Below, piece after piece: positions 50,657 through 59,882 of a stretch of DNA of 64,000 nt. Where the stretch lies: assembly GCF_003797825.1 (NCBI RefSeq), contig NZ_RKME01000011.1, positions 62,001 to 126,000 on the forward strand. Direction: 5' to 3'. Position 1 is the stretch's first letter. Each line of letters begins with the position of its first letter. The position numbers and the translations under genes are program-made. The notes below the pieces were generated by a model. It ran no database searches. It saw only the letters and a program-made list of their open reading frames with translations, and was not told the origin of the DNA. The stretch is from Gordonia sp. OPL2. GTDB lineage: Bacteria > Actinomycetota > Actinomycetes > Mycobacteriales > Mycobacteriaceae.

Positions 50657-52486
50657 ATGACCTCAGCCACCATTCCCGGCCTCGACCCGAACACCGCCCC
50701 GACGAAGCACGCCGGATTGCTGGCGTGGGTCGCCGAGGTCGCCGAGCTGACACAGCCGGATCGGGTGGTCTGGTCGGATGGCAGCGATGCCGAATGGGAG
50801 CGCTTGACCACGCAGCTGGTGGACTCCGGCACCCTGATCAAACTGAACGAGGAGAAGAAGCCGAACTCGTTCCTCGCGCAGTCCGACCCCGCCGATGTCG
50901 CCCGTGTGGAGTCGCGTACCTACATCTGCTCGGCCACCAAGGACGACGCCGGGCCCACCAACAACTGGGTCGAGCCGGCGGAGATGCGCGCCACGATGAC
51001 CGACCTGTACCGCGGATGCATGCGTGGCCGCACGATGTTCGTCATCCCGTTCTGCATGGGCCCCCTCGGTTCCGACGACCCGAAGCTGGGTGTCGAGATC
51101 ACCGACTCCGAGTACGTCGTCCTGTCCATGAAGATCATGACCCGCGTCGGACCGCAGGTCCTCGAACTGCTCGGCGACGACGGGTTCTTCGTCAAGGCGC
51201 TGCACTCGGTCGGCGCTCCGCTCGAGCCCGGTCAGGCCGACGTCCCGTGGCCGTGCAACTCGGAGAAGTACATCTCGCACTTCCCCGAGGACCGCGAGAT
51301 CTGGTCGTTCGGTTCCGGCTACGGCGGCAACGCCCTGCTCGGCAAGAAGTGCTACGCGCTGCGTATCGCCTCGGTCCTGGCCCACGACGAGGGCTGGCTG
51401 GCCGAGCACATGCTGATCCTCAAGCTCACCAGCCCGCAGAAGAAGGTCTACTACGTCGCCGCCGCATTCCCGAGCGCCTGCGGCAAGACGAACCTGGCGA
51501 TGATCCAGCCGACCATCCCGGGCTGGGAGGCCGAAACGGTCGGTGACGACATCGCCTGGATGCGTTTCGGCGACGACGGTCGTCTGTACGCGATCAACCC
51601 GGAGTTCGGTTTCTTCGGTGTCGCACCCGGCACCAGCAACGACTCCAACCCGAACGCGATGAAGACCATCGAGGCCGGCAACACCCTCTACACCAACGTC
51701 GCGTTGACTGACGACGGTGACATCTGGTGGGAGGGCATCGACGGCGAGAAGCCGGAGCATCTGACCGACTGGCTGGGCAACGACTGGACCCCCGCCTCCG
51801 ATGCGAAGGCCGCACACCCGAACTCGCGCTACTGCACCCCGCTGGACCAGTGCCCGTCGCTGGCCCCCGAGTGGGATGACCCGAAGGGCGTGCCGATCTC
51901 GGCCATCCTGTTCGGTGGTCGTCGCAAGACCACCGTCCCGCTGGTGACCGAGGCCCGCGACTGGCAGCACGGCGTGTTCATGGGCGCCACCGTCGGCTCC
52001 GAGCAGACCGCCGCCGCCGAGGGCAAGGTCGGCACCGTCCGTCGCGACCCGATGGCCATGCTGCCGTTCCTGGGCTACCACATCGGCGACTACTTCGCGC
52101 ACTGGCTCGACCTGGGCAAGAACGCCGACGCCGACAAGCTGCCGAAGGTGTTCTACGTCAACTGGTTCCGTCGCGGCGACGACGGCCGCTTCCTGTGGCC
52201 CGGATTCGGCGAGAACAGCCGTGTGCTCGAGTGGATCGTCGGCCGCATCGAGGGTGAGAACGAGGGTGTCTCGACCCCGATCGGCATCGTCGCGAAGCCG
52301 GAGGAGATCGACGTCGACGGCCTCGGCGACGTACCCGCCGAGGACATCGCCGCCGCGCTCGCGGTCAACGCCGACGAGTGGCGTCAGGAGATCCCGCTCA
52401 TCGAGGAACTCTTCGAGTTCGTCGGCGACAAGCTGCCGACCTCGCTGCGTGACGAACTCGATCACCTCAAGCAGCGGCTCGCCTGA
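50657..52486 (+). CDS. pckG: Phosphoenolpyruvate carboxykinase (GTP)
   Basis: A 609-aa GTP-dependent PEPCK: oxaloacetate + GTP to PEP + GDP + CO2, the entry to gluconeogenesis from fatty-acid carbon. The P-loop is [12 protein letters not shown] with reactive Cys275 and Lys277. Other signs are [10 protein letters not shown] (kinase-2 metal site), [18 protein letters not shown] and [14 protein letters not shown]. Full length for the family, RBS GGAGGAG before ATG 50657. In mycobacteria it is needed for growth on lipids, which suits a window full of beta-oxidation and steroid genes. A large opposite-strand frame across it is a shadow. Confidence 0.97.
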   Translation: MTSATIPGLDPNTAPTKHAGLLAWVAEVAELTQPDRVVWSDGSDAEWERLTTQLVDSGTLIKLNEEKKPNSFLAQSDPADVARVESRTYICSATKDDAGPTNNWVEPAEMRATMTDLYRGCMRGRTMFVIPFCMGPLGSDDPKLGVEITDSEYVVLSMKIMTRVGPQVLELLGDDGFFVKALHSVGAPLEPGQADVPWPCNSEKYISHFPEDREIWSFGSGYGGNALLGKKCYALRIASVLAHDEGWLAEHMLILKLTSPQKKVYYVAAAFPSACGKTNLAMIQPTIPGWEAETVGDDIAWMRFGDDGRLYAINPEFGFFGVAPGTSNDSNPNAMKTIEAGNTLYTNVALTDDGDIWWEGIDGEKPEHLTDWLGNDWTPASDAKAAHPNSRYCTPLDQCPSLAPEWDDPKGVPISAILFGGRRKTTVPLVTEARDWQHGVFMGATVGSEQTAAAEGKVGTVRRDPMAMLPFLGYHIGDYFAHWLDLGKNADADKLPKVFYVNWFRRGDDGRFLWPGFGENSRVLEWIVGRIEGENEGVSTPIGIVAKPEEIDVDGLGDVPAEDIAAALAVNADEWRQEIPLIEELFEFVGDKLPTSLRDELDHLKQRLA

Positions 52487-52592
52487 TCGCGGCCGCGGAC
52501 CCAGGATGGCTCTGCGCGGAGGGCGAGACCGTCCGCGCGGGGTCGGCCGTCCGCGACGAGCTGTGACGGGTGATGCGGTAGGGTCATCCCCC

Positions 52593-53600
52593 ATGAGACT
52601 TCGCTTGTGGGGGGCGGCGCTCGTGTCCGCTTGTGCCGTAGGTCTTTCCGTGGTGTCCGCCGGTGGGGCCGTCGCTGCGCCGTCGGATGTCGATGCGATG
52701 TACCGCGATTCCACGGTCATCAACGGCGCGCCCACCTTCGGCGCGATCTCCGGCATCGACCGGACCGACAATGGCAGCTACGCGCTCGTCTCGACGGACG
52801 TCGGACGGCAGGGCCCGGCCCGCGTCTACACCGCGAACCTCGCGTTCCGATCCGACATCGGTTTCCTCGGCAACGGCACGCTCAACGGCGGCGGCCCGAT
52901 CCTCGGACCCTTCCAGATCCCGCCGCTGCCCGGTCAGGCGCAGTTCGAGGGCATCCGACGCGTCGGCCCGGACTACGTCGTCGCCAGTGGCGGTGCCAAC
53001 CAGTTCGTCCGGCAGATCGGGCGTTTCGGCAACCACATCCGCGACCTCGGACTGCCGAAGGCCTATCGGACCACCGCGAAGACCGGGCTGAACGGCCAGC
53101 GCGGCCTCACCGGCGTCGCCGTCGGTCCGGGTGGCCGGGTCAGCGCCATCACCGCGGGTGGTCTGAAGCAGGACCCGCGCACCTCGGCGCGACTGATCAC
53201 CTGGGCGGGCAAGGGCACCTCGGAGCACGTCTACCGCACCGACGGCGACAAGGTGGCCGCCGATGTCCTATCGGTCAACAACACCGATTTCCTCGTCCTC
53301 GAGCGGGGCAAGGGCCGGATCACGCGCATCTACTGGACCACCACGCGCGGTGCGCAGTCGGTCTCGGGCGCGGCGAAACTGTCCGGCCGCGAACGTGCGA
53401 TGCCGAAGAAGCTCATCTTCTCCACGGCGCCGCTGTCGGGTCTGACCACCGGAAACATGTCCGGGTTGGGTTGGGGCAACTGGCTTCCGGACCGGCCGTG
53501 GCAGAAGTACCGCGCACGGATCCTCTACGTCGTCACCAACAACGCGTTCGCAGGTCCGACCCGAGTCCACGCACTCGAAGTGCATCTGCCGAAGGGCTGA
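52593..53600 (+). CDS. Secreted esterase-like / phytase-like beta-propeller protein
   Basis: A 335-aa protein with a Sec signal (hydrophobic 7-28, AVAA-P cleavage near 29). The mature part begins with ISGIDRTDNGSYALVSTDVG and contains the repeats and FEGIRRVGPDYVVASGG of proteins annotated as esterase-like activity of phytase family. The propeller fold may bind metal; no clear Ser catalytic motif is seen. It is likely exported to the envelope. ATG 52593 is the only start that gives a signal. No obvious partner gene. Confidence 0.8.
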   Translation: MRLRLWGAALVSACAVGLSVVSAGGAVAAPSDVDAMYRDSTVINGAPTFGAISGIDRTDNGSYALVSTDVGRQGPARVYTANLAFRSDIGFLGNGTLNGGGPILGPFQIPPLPGQAQFEGIRRVGPDYVVASGGANQFVRQIGRFGNHIRDLGLPKAYRTTAKTGLNGQRGLTGVAVGPGGRVSAITAGGLKQDPRTSARLITWAGKGTSEHVYRTDGDKVAADVLSVNNTDFLVLERGKGRITRIYWTTTRGAQSVSGAAKLSGRERAMPKKLIFSTAPLSGLTTGNMSGLGWGNWLPDRPWQKYRARILYVVTNNAFAGPTRVHALEVHLPKG

Positions 53601-53683
53601 GGGCGCTCCGGGGACACACCCCGAGATCGACTCAGGGATTTTCCCGATGGCCAACCGGCGCAAGATTTGGCACGGTTGATGCC

Positions 53684-54595
53684 ATGACTTCGGCTTCCAC
53701 GGACGACCCGCACGTCGAAACACGATCGATCGCCGCCGGTGCGGCGGATCTGACCAAGGTGTACGGCACGGGTGACACCGTCGTCGAGGCCCTGCGGGGG
53801 GTCAGCATCGAGTTCCCCGCAGGCGAGTTCACCGCCATCATGGGCCCATCGGGCTCGGGCAAGTCGACCCTGATGCACTGCTTGGCGGGGCTCGACGTCG
53901 CCACCAGCGGTCGTGTCCACATCGGTGACGTCGACCTGACCGGCCTGTCGGACAAGGCGATGACCATGCTGCGGCGGGACCGCATCGGATTCGTCTTCCA
54001 GTCGTTCAACCTCGTCCCGACGCTGACCGCCGCGGAGAACATCACCCTGCCCGTCGACATCGCGGGCCGCGACGTGGACAAGGAGTGGTTCGACGCGGTG
54101 GTCGACCGACTCGGCATCACCGAGCGGCTCAGTCACCTGCCGAGCGAGCTCTCCGGCGGTCAGCAGCAGCGTGTGGCGTGCGCGCGGGCACTCGTGGGCA
54201 AGCCGGACATCATCTTCGGCGACGAGCCGACGGGCAACCTGGATTCGCGGTCGTCGGGGGAGGTGCTGTCGATCCTGCGTGCCGCGACCGACGAGTTCGG
54301 CCAGACCGTGGTGATCGTGACCCACGATCCGCGGGCCGCCTCCTACGCCGACCGTGTCGTGTTCCTCGCCGACGGCCAGATCGTCCGCGAGCTGTCGCGC
54401 CCGTCGGCCGACGACGTGTTCGAGGTGATGAAGAACCTCGACGACGGGCCGGACGCGAGTGCCGCGAGCGGGACGGCAGCGGTCACCGCAGGCGCGCACG
54501 AGGCCGACCCGGGCGACGACGCAGCGACCGCGACGGATCAGTCCGCCGGCGACCACACCCCCAAACACGCGGCTCCCGCGCCCGAGGTGCGCTGA
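53684..54595 (+). CDS. ABC transporter ATP-binding protein (MacB/LolD type)
   Basis: A 303-aa ATPase with Walker A GPSGSGKST, Q-loop FVFQSFNLVPTLTAAENI, signature LSGGQQQR, Walker B IIFGDEPTGNLD and H-loop THD. The sequence type is that of LolD/MacB exporters working with FtsX-like permeases. Its C-terminal 60 residues are an Ala/Asp-rich tail. It is transcribed with the permease starting 4 bases after its stop. Substrate may be a lipoprotein, peptide or lipid; not known. Confidence 0.9.
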   Translation: MTSASTDDPHVETRSIAAGAADLTKVYGTGDTVVEALRGVSIEFPAGEFTAIMGPSGSGKSTLMHCLAGLDVATSGRVHIGDVDLTGLSDKAMTMLRRDRIGFVFQSFNLVPTLTAAENITLPVDIAGRDVDKEWFDAVVDRLGITERLSHLPSELSGGQQQRVACARALVGKPDIIFGDEPTGNLDSRSSGEVLSILRAATDEFGQTVVIVTHDPRAASYADRVVFLADGQIVRELSRPSADDVFEVMKNLDDGPDASAASGTAAVTAGAHEADPGDDAATATDQSAGDHTPKHAAPAPEVR

Positions 54596-54599
54596 GACC

Positions 54600-57158
54600 A
54601 TGGCGTCGTCCTCGGTGATGCGCCGGGTCTCCCTGCGGAACCTGCGCGCACACAAACTCCGTCTCTTCCTCACGGTGTTCTCGATCGTCCTGGGCACGTC
54701 GTTCGTCGCCGGGTCGATCGTGTTCACCTCGACGATCTCGAAGGCGTTCAACGACATCTTCGACTCGGCCGCGCCCGGGGTCTCCGTTCAGGTGACGCCG
54801 GAGAACAATCAGTCGCCCGGTGTGCCGCAGTCGGTCTACGACGAACTGGACGCCCAGAAACAGCAGTTGGGCATCGACCGGATCGTCGCGAACTACGAGG
54901 GCCTGGTCACCATCGCGAACTCGCAGGGCAAGGCACTGCAGACCGGTGGCGCCCCGAGTATCGGGACCGCCTACCTGCCGCCCGACGTCGCGTTGTCCCC
55001 GGATGCCGGCAAGATCTTGCCGGGTGGTCGTGGCCCGGCGAATGCCGGTGAGATCGCGCTGAATTCGTCGGCGGCGGAGAAGGCCGGCCTGTCGGTGGGG
55101 TCGACGACGAAGCTGGTGCTCGGGCAGGGCTCCGCCGAACCCCGAGAGGTGAAGGTCGTCGGGCTGCTCGATCTGCCGGGCGCGACGAGCGGCTATGTGA
55201 ACGTCCAGTTCGACCAGGCGACCGCCCGCGCCCTGTTCTCCGACGGCTCGCATTCGGCCAACGTGGACATGTCCGCGGCCGCCGGCGTGACGCCGGAGCA
55301 GCTGCAGGAACGCGTGGAGAAGACGCTCCCTGCGAACACCTACACGGTGCGGACCGGTGAGCAGGTGCGCCAGGACCAGAAGGACCAGGTCAACCAGTTC
55401 CTCACCATCTTCACCGGAATCCTGTTGGCATTCGCGGCGATCGGCCTGATCGTCGGCACCTTCATCATCTACAACACCTTCTCGATGATCGTCGCCCAGC
55501 GAAACCGCGAGCTGGCATTGCTGCGCGCGGTGGGCGCGAGCCAGAAACAGGTGTCGCGGTCGGTGCTGTTCGAGGCGTTCGTCGTCGGTGTGCTCGGCGG
55601 TGCCGTCGGATTGGGCATCGGTATCGCCCTGGCCGCCGCGCTGAAGGCATGGACACAGTCGTCGTCGGGGCTGCCCGACGCCCCACTGCAGATCGGGGCT
55701 CCCGCGGTGCTGGCGGCGCTGTTCGTCGGCGTCGTGGTGACGATGATCAGCGCCTGGGTGCCGGCGGCTCGCGCCTCGCGGGTGCCGCCGGTGGAGGCGA
55801 TGCGCGCCGGCATGGCGGAGGGTTCGGCGCCGCTGCGGGTGCGCACGATGATCGGTGTCGTCGTCGGCGTGGCGGCGCTGGCCGCCATCGTCATCGGTGC
55901 GATGGGCGAGGGCCTGGGCCCGGCGATCTCCGTCGGCGTGGGTGCCGCGGGTGCGATCGCGGCGGTCGTGCTGGCCGGGCCGGCTCTGTCGCGGCCGATC
56001 GTCGGCGGACTCGGCACGGTTCTGGGCGCACCGTTCGGCAAGCTGGGCCGGTTGGCCCGGACCAACGCCGTGCGCAACCCGCGCCGAACCGCGGCGACTG
56101 CGTTCGCGCTGACGCTGGGCCTCATGCTGGTCGCCGTCATCGGTACGCTCGGGTCGTCGTTCAAGGGCACGATCGACGACGCCGTCGACACCGGCCTCAA
56201 GGCGGAGTTCATCGTCGCCGGTGCGAATCAGCTGCCGGTTCCCGGCTCGGTGTCCGGCGTGGTCGCCGACACCCAGGGCGTCGGGTCGTCGGTCAGCTTC
56301 GGCATCGTGCAGTCGAAGGTCGGCGACAAGTCGGTCACCGGCTATGCCGCGGTCGGCGGGCAACCCGACGACGTCGCGATCCTGAGCATGAAAGACGGTG
56401 CGCCCGACCAACTCCCGGCCGACGGCATGATCGTCAGCGAACGCACCCAGAAGACCGAGGGCTGGAACCGCGGAGACGTGGTCACCTTCACCGGGCCCAC
56501 CGGCGAAGAGGTTCCGGTCACCGTGTCGGGGGTCTACGAGGACAACGAGGCGCTGCAACCGTGGCTCGTCGGCCCCGACGTCTACACCAAGCTGATCCCG
56601 CCGTCGGCGCAGGTGAGCGCGATGATCTTCGTGACCCCGGCGCCAGGTGTCTCCGCCGACGAGTTGCGGACGAACCTGGAGAACGCCACCGACTCGTATC
56701 TGACCGTGCAGGTGCAGGACCGCGACCAGTTCAAGAGTTCGGTGTCGTCCCAGATCGACCAGATGCTCGCGACGCTGTACGCGATGCTGGGGCTCGCCCT
56801 GCTGATCGCGGTGCTCGGCATCGTCAACACGCTGGCGTTGTCGGTGGTGGAACGCAAACGCGAGATCGGCATGCTGCGGGCCGTCGGCATGGTGCGGGCG
56901 CAGGTGCGCCGCAGCATCTACCTGGAGTCGGTGCTCATCGCCATCTTCGGGGCCATCCTGGGCGTGATCCTGGGCAGCGTGATCGGGTGGGCCCTCGTGC
57001 GAACGCTCGCCAAGTGGGGCCTGGGTACACCGGTGGTGCCGTGGAGCCTGATCGGCATCACGCTGATCGCCTCGGCCGTCGTCGGCGTCCTCGCAGCACT
57101 GTGGCCGGCCGTCCGTGCCGCCCGGACCAGGCCGTTGGAGGCGATCGCCGAGGCATGA
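54600..57158 (+). CDS. ABC transporter permease (FtsX/MacB-like, two copies of domain)
   Basis: An 852-aa permease with 10 predicted helices: one N-terminal helix, a large extracytoplasmic domain (about 48-255), three helices in the FtsX core (DQVNQFLTIF..., FSMIVAQRNRELALLRAVGASQKQVSRSVLFE), a middle set, a second large domain and a second FtsX core (SSQIDQMLATLYAMLGLALLIAVLG, VVERKREIGMLRAVGMVRAQVRRSIYLESV). Both coupling motifs (RELALLRAVGA, REIGMLRAVGM) are present. This is the long, duplicated type found in many actinobacteria. It pairs with the upstream ATPase. Confidence 0.92.
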   Translation: MASSSVMRRVSLRNLRAHKLRLFLTVFSIVLGTSFVAGSIVFTSTISKAFNDIFDSAAPGVSVQVTPENNQSPGVPQSVYDELDAQKQQLGIDRIVANYEGLVTIANSQGKALQTGGAPSIGTAYLPPDVALSPDAGKILPGGRGPANAGEIALNSSAAEKAGLSVGSTTKLVLGQGSAEPREVKVVGLLDLPGATSGYVNVQFDQATARALFSDGSHSANVDMSAAAGVTPEQLQERVEKTLPANTYTVRTGEQVRQDQKDQVNQFLTIFTGILLAFAAIGLIVGTFIIYNTFSMIVAQRNRELALLRAVGASQKQVSRSVLFEAFVVGVLGGAVGLGIGIALAAALKAWTQSSSGLPDAPLQIGAPAVLAALFVGVVVTMISAWVPAARASRVPPVEAMRAGMAEGSAPLRVRTMIGVVVGVAALAAIVIGAMGEGLGPAISVGVGAAGAIAAVVLAGPALSRPIVGGLGTVLGAPFGKLGRLARTNAVRNPRRTAATAFALTLGLMLVAVIGTLGSSFKGTIDDAVDTGLKAEFIVAGANQLPVPGSVSGVVADTQGVGSSVSFGIVQSKVGDKSVTGYAAVGGQPDDVAILSMKDGAPDQLPADGMIVSERTQKTEGWNRGDVVTFTGPTGEEVPVTVSGVYEDNEALQPWLVGPDVYTKLIPPSAQVSAMIFVTPAPGVSADELRTNLENATDSYLTVQVQDRDQFKSSVSSQIDQMLATLYAMLGLALLIAVLGIVNTLALSVVERKREIGMLRAVGMVRAQVRRSIYLESVLIAIFGAILGVILGSVIGWALVRTLAKWGLGTPVVPWSLIGITLIASAVVGVLAALWPAVRAARTRPLEAIAEA

Positions 57159-57216
57159 CGGGACCCGACGCGTCGCCTCGGCGGCAGGCCGGGGCCGGGA
57201 TGACACAATCGGTCGC

Positions 57217-57975
57217 ATGACCCGACCCCCCGACGACCGCTGGGACCCGAACCGCGAGCATCCCGACACGCGGCGGTTCGAGCCTTCCGACGAGACCTCC
57301 GCGTACGGGCCGGACGATCCGACGGCGCCGTACGGTCAGCCGGCCGGCTACCCACAACCCGATTACCCGCCGCCCGACCCGCAGGGGCCGTACGGTCCGC
57401 CGCAGGCCTACACCGAAGCCGCCTCGTACGGGCCCGGCTATCCGCCTCCCGGCGGCCCGGGCGGACCGCCGGACGAACCGCAGCCGCCGAAGAAGAACAC
57501 CGGCCGCACCGTCGGTCTGGCGCTGGCCGTCATCGCTGCGCTGGTGGTGCTCGCGCTCGTCGGGGTGCTGATCGCACGCGGATCCGGCGACGACGACAGC
57601 GGGACCGCTGCCGGATCGAGTTCGTCGTCGGAGCCGTCGACGACGTCGTCGCGCAGCACCACCACGACGACCACGACCACCGAGGAGACGACGACCACGA
57701 CGACACCGACGGTGCCGCCCGGTCAGGTCGTGTACCAGTTGACCGGCAACGGCGACGTCATCGGCATCCGTTTCCTCAACGGGAGCCGCTCGACGGTCGT
57801 CGCCGCGGCCGGCACGCCGTGGTCGCAGGCCGCGACCGTCACCGGGTCGACCGCCGAGATCAGTGCGATCGTCATCCGCGGTCCGGTCACGTGCAACATC
57901 CTGCGCGGTGAGGACCTGTTGTCGTCGTCGACGAGCAACGGCGGACCGCTGCGCTGCGCGGCACCGATCGGGTGA
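57217..57975 (+). CDS. Membrane-anchored MmpS-like protein with proline- and threonine-rich tracts
   Basis: A 252-aa protein. The N-terminal 90 residues are Pro/Gly/Tyr-rich cytosolic repeats (PYGQPAGYPQPDYPPPDP style), then one TM helix (about 96-116), a Ser/Thr-rich linker with a run of Thr codons (about 135-165), and a C-terminal domain VVYQLTGNGDVIGIRFLNG...PWSQAATV...VTCNIL that resembles the MmpS fold, a small periplasmic partner of MmpL transporters. Two Cys in the C-terminal domain could form a disulfide. It follows the ABC exporter genes in the same direction. Confidence 0.7.
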   Translation: MTRPPDDRWDPNREHPDTRRFEPSDETSAYGPDDPTAPYGQPAGYPQPDYPPPDPQGPYGPPQAYTEAASYGPGYPPPGGPGGPPDEPQPPKKNTGRTVGLALAVIAALVVLALVGVLIARGSGDDDSGTAAGSSSSSEPSTTSSRSTTTTTTTTEETTTTTTPTVPPGQVVYQLTGNGDVIGIRFLNGSRSTVVAAAGTPWSQAATVTGSTAEISAIVIRGPVTCNILRGEDLLSSSTSNGGPLRCAAPIG

Positions 57976-58044
57976 GCGCGTCGATCGGGTGAGCTCGTGT
58001 GACGTGGACCGGGTGGCGTCGACGGACGGCCCCGGTCCGCGTCA

Positions 58045-58920
58045 TCACCGTTTGCGCAGCACCAGCACGAGATTCGTGCCGAGTACCTCACGCAGCCCGG
58101 GTACGCGCATGATCCACCACAACCGGCGCGGGAGATAGCGCGGGAAGGCGCCGACGAGTTCGGCACGGGACGCGGCACTGTCGGCCCAGGCGAGTCCCTG
58201 CGCGGCGGTCACCGGGAACAGTGAGGTGCCGTAGAGGTTCTTCGGCGGGTGGCCGTGGCGGCGCGTGTACCAGCGGGCGGCGCGATGGCCGCCCGCATAG
58301 TGGGTGAGCCCCATCTCGTGCCCGCCGAACGGACCCCACCACAGGGTGTAACTGATGATCACGGTGCCGCCCGGGCGGGTGACCCGCACCATCTCGTCGG
58401 CCATCGCCCACGGTGCGGACGTGTGCTCGACGACGTTCGACGAGAACGTGACGTCCATCGAGTCGTCGGCGAAGGGGAGATGCTGACCGGAACCGCGGAC
58501 GCCGCCGCGATGGTCGAGCCCACCCGCATGCATCTCGGCGGGATCGGGTTCCACCGAGATGTAGTGCGCTCCAAGCAGTTCGAACGCGTCGGCGAAATAG
58601 CCGGGCCCGCCGCCGACGTCGAGCACCACCGCGTCGTCCATCCGCGCGCCGTGCCAGTCGGCGACCATCTGCGCGGTGTCGATCGCTATCGCCCCGTAGA
58701 AGCGCGCCGGATCGGTCTGCTCGAAGCGGAAGTCGTTCAGCAATCGGACCGCGCGCGACCACGTCGCGTACCGGGCGAACGTGGGTGACCCGGTATCGAT
58801 CCTGCTGCGTCCGATCCTGCTACGTTGGATACTGCTGCGTTGGATACTGTTTCGTGCAGACTCTGTGCGCGGAGTCTCTGTGCGCAGATTCCATGTGTGC
58901 CGAATCCGGTTGCGGCCCAT
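58045..58920 (-). CDS. Class I SAM-dependent methyltransferase (Rv0224c-like)
   Basis: A 291-aa methyltransferase with VVLDVGGGPGYFADAFE (SAM motif I), ISVEPDPAEM, the DVTFSSNVVEHT motif and RVTRPGGTVIIS. From about residue 47 (SPTFARYATWSRAVRLLNDFRFEQTDPARFYG) it resembles Rv0224c. Residues 1-44 are an extension made of a 5-residue repeat that has no counterpart in the known family, and no ATG/GTG lies between it and the core. In mycobacteria the gene is next to a GT4 gene as here, now separated by a TetR gene. Substrate probably an envelope lipid or polyketide (inference). Confidence 0.85.
   Translation of the reverse strand: MGRNRIRHTWNLRTETPRTESARNSIQRSSIQRSRIGRSRIDTGSPTFARYATWSRAVRLLNDFRFEQTDPARFYGAIAIDTAQMVADWHGARMDDAVVLDVGGGPGYFADAFELLGAHYISVEPDPAEMHAGGLDHRGGVRGSGQHLPFADDSMDVTFSSNVVEHTSAPWAMADEMVRVTRPGGTVIISYTLWWGPFGGHEMGLTHYAGGHRAARWYTRRHGHPPKNLYGTSLFPVTAAQGLAWADSAASRAELVGAFPRYLPRRLWWIMRVPGLREVLGTNLVLVLRKR
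58799..58858 (-). repeat. 15-bp minisatellite at the 5' end of the methyltransferase gene
   Basis: Four diverged 15-base units (58799-58813, 58814-58828, 58829-58843, 58844-58858), plus-strand consensus AT(C/A)CTGCTGCGTTGG, encoding SIQRS-like pentapeptides on the minus strand. A second pair of 15-mers (GACTCTGTGCGCGGA / GTCTCTGTGCGCAGA) follows at 58859-58888. Frame-preserving changes of copy number are possible. Confidence 0.75.
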
Positions 58921-58929
58921 CGATTCTGG

Positions 58930-59613
58930 TCAGCCTTCCTGGTCGGCGGGGCCGCCGTTCCCGGAGTCGGCGACGAGGTGTCGAAGACCCGCCATGAAGG
59001 TCCGCAGGGCGAAGACGAACTCGGCCCGCAGGTCCTCCGGCAGCGCCGGGACGACGGTCGCCACCGACGGGTAGTCGGCGGCGTCGAGTCGACGGTAGTA
59101 CTCGGAGACCATCGCGCGGGTGGGCGACTCCTCGGCGGCCACCTGCAGCGCGTATCCCACGATCAGCCGGGCCAGGGCGTGGTCGGCGGCCACCGCATCC
59201 GTCGGGGACAGCCCGGCGCCGAGCAGCAGGCGCAGCGACTCCTCGTAGCGGATCATCCCCATCGGACCGAAGTGCACCTGACCGGCGAACAGCGCCGCCG
59301 AATGCGGGTGCCGCTCCAGCACGTCGAAGGTGATGATCGCCGAACGCTCCAGGATGGTGTCCCACGCGTCGTCGAGGTCCGCGCCGGCGACCGTGGTGAT
59401 GATCTCGGCCATCACCTGCTCGGCAAGGCGTTGACACAGTTCGTCCTTGCCGCCCGGGAACTGGCGGTACAGCGTCGACGTCGACGAACCCAACCGGCGG
59501 GCCAGTGCCCGCATCCCGAGGGCGTCGGGTCCGCCGGTGCCCAGCAAAGCGAGCGCCTCACCGAGGATCTCCTCGATCGGCAGGGGCGGACGGCCACGCG
59601 TCGGCTCGGTCAT
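58930..59613 (-). CDS. TetR/AcrR-family transcriptional regulator
   Basis: A 227-aa regulator with an N-terminal HTH (about 15-62: LPIEEILGEALALLGTGGPDALGMRALARRLGSSTSTLYRQFPGGK) and a TetR_C-like helical domain for ligand binding and dimerisation. ATG 59613 is chosen since the basic leader MTEPTRGRPPLP begins there; upstream ATG starts would cross the operator-like palindromes. The stop is 9 bases from the methyltransferase start on the same strand, so the methyltransferase is likely downstream in the same mRNA. Confidence 0.85.
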   Translation of the reverse strand: MTEPTRGRPPLPIEEILGEALALLGTGGPDALGMRALARRLGSSTSTLYRQFPGGKDELCQRLAEQVMAEIITTVAGADLDDAWDTILERSAIITFDVLERHPHSAALFAGQVHFGPMGMIRYEESLRLLLGAGLSPTDAVAADHALARLIVGYALQVAAEESPTRAMVSEYYRRLDAADYPSVATVVPALPEDLRAEFVFALRTFMAGLRHLVADSGNGGPADQEG

Positions 59614-59718
59614 CGTCGGCGTCCTCGTCTCCGTGGATGGAAGCTCCCGGTCGTCAGGTCGGATCGTGCGGATGACCTGGTTCGACGGCAGAACTCCATC
59701 ATCGCAGCACTGCCTCAA

Positions 59719-59730
59719 CTACAGTTGTAG
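59719..59730. promoter_or_regulatory. Palindrome CTACAGTTGTAG, candidate TetR operator
   Basis: CTACA-GT-TGTAG, a 5-bp inverted repeat with 2-base centre, about 106 bases upstream of the TetR ATG in the divergent spacer with the glycosyltransferase. The same half-sites recur 20 bases on. Confidence 0.5.
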
Positions 59731-59748
59731 ACGCCCCACGTGATTTCG

Positions 59749-59761
59749 GCTACAGTGTAGC
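59749..59761. promoter_or_regulatory. Palindrome GCTACAGTGTAGC, candidate TetR operator
   Basis: GCTACA-G-TGTAGC, a perfect 6-bp inverted repeat with 1-base centre. Shares the CTACA/TGTAG half-sites with the neighbouring palindrome at 59719-59730. Spacing of the centres is about 30 bases, near three helical turns. Confidence 0.55.
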
Positions 59762-59882
59762 CGCAACGAGGTTCTACCCCGTCGCCGGGGACGAGGTCCT
59801 CAGGGTTCGGACGCGGTGTGGAGGGGATGCCACGTACGACCTCTGGGGGCCTCTTCTTCTGTGGTCGGTACGCTGATCTGCG

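Noticed and set aside
50663..52771. A 702-residue minus-strand frame opposite the PEPCK gene
   Set aside because: Antisense shadow of a full-length PEPCK with intact catalytic motifs.
54483..57269. A 928-residue minus-strand frame opposite the ABC permease
   Set aside because: Composition typical of antisense shadow (Arg/His/Asp/Gln-rich) and no start or family signal; the permease has clear FtsX motifs.
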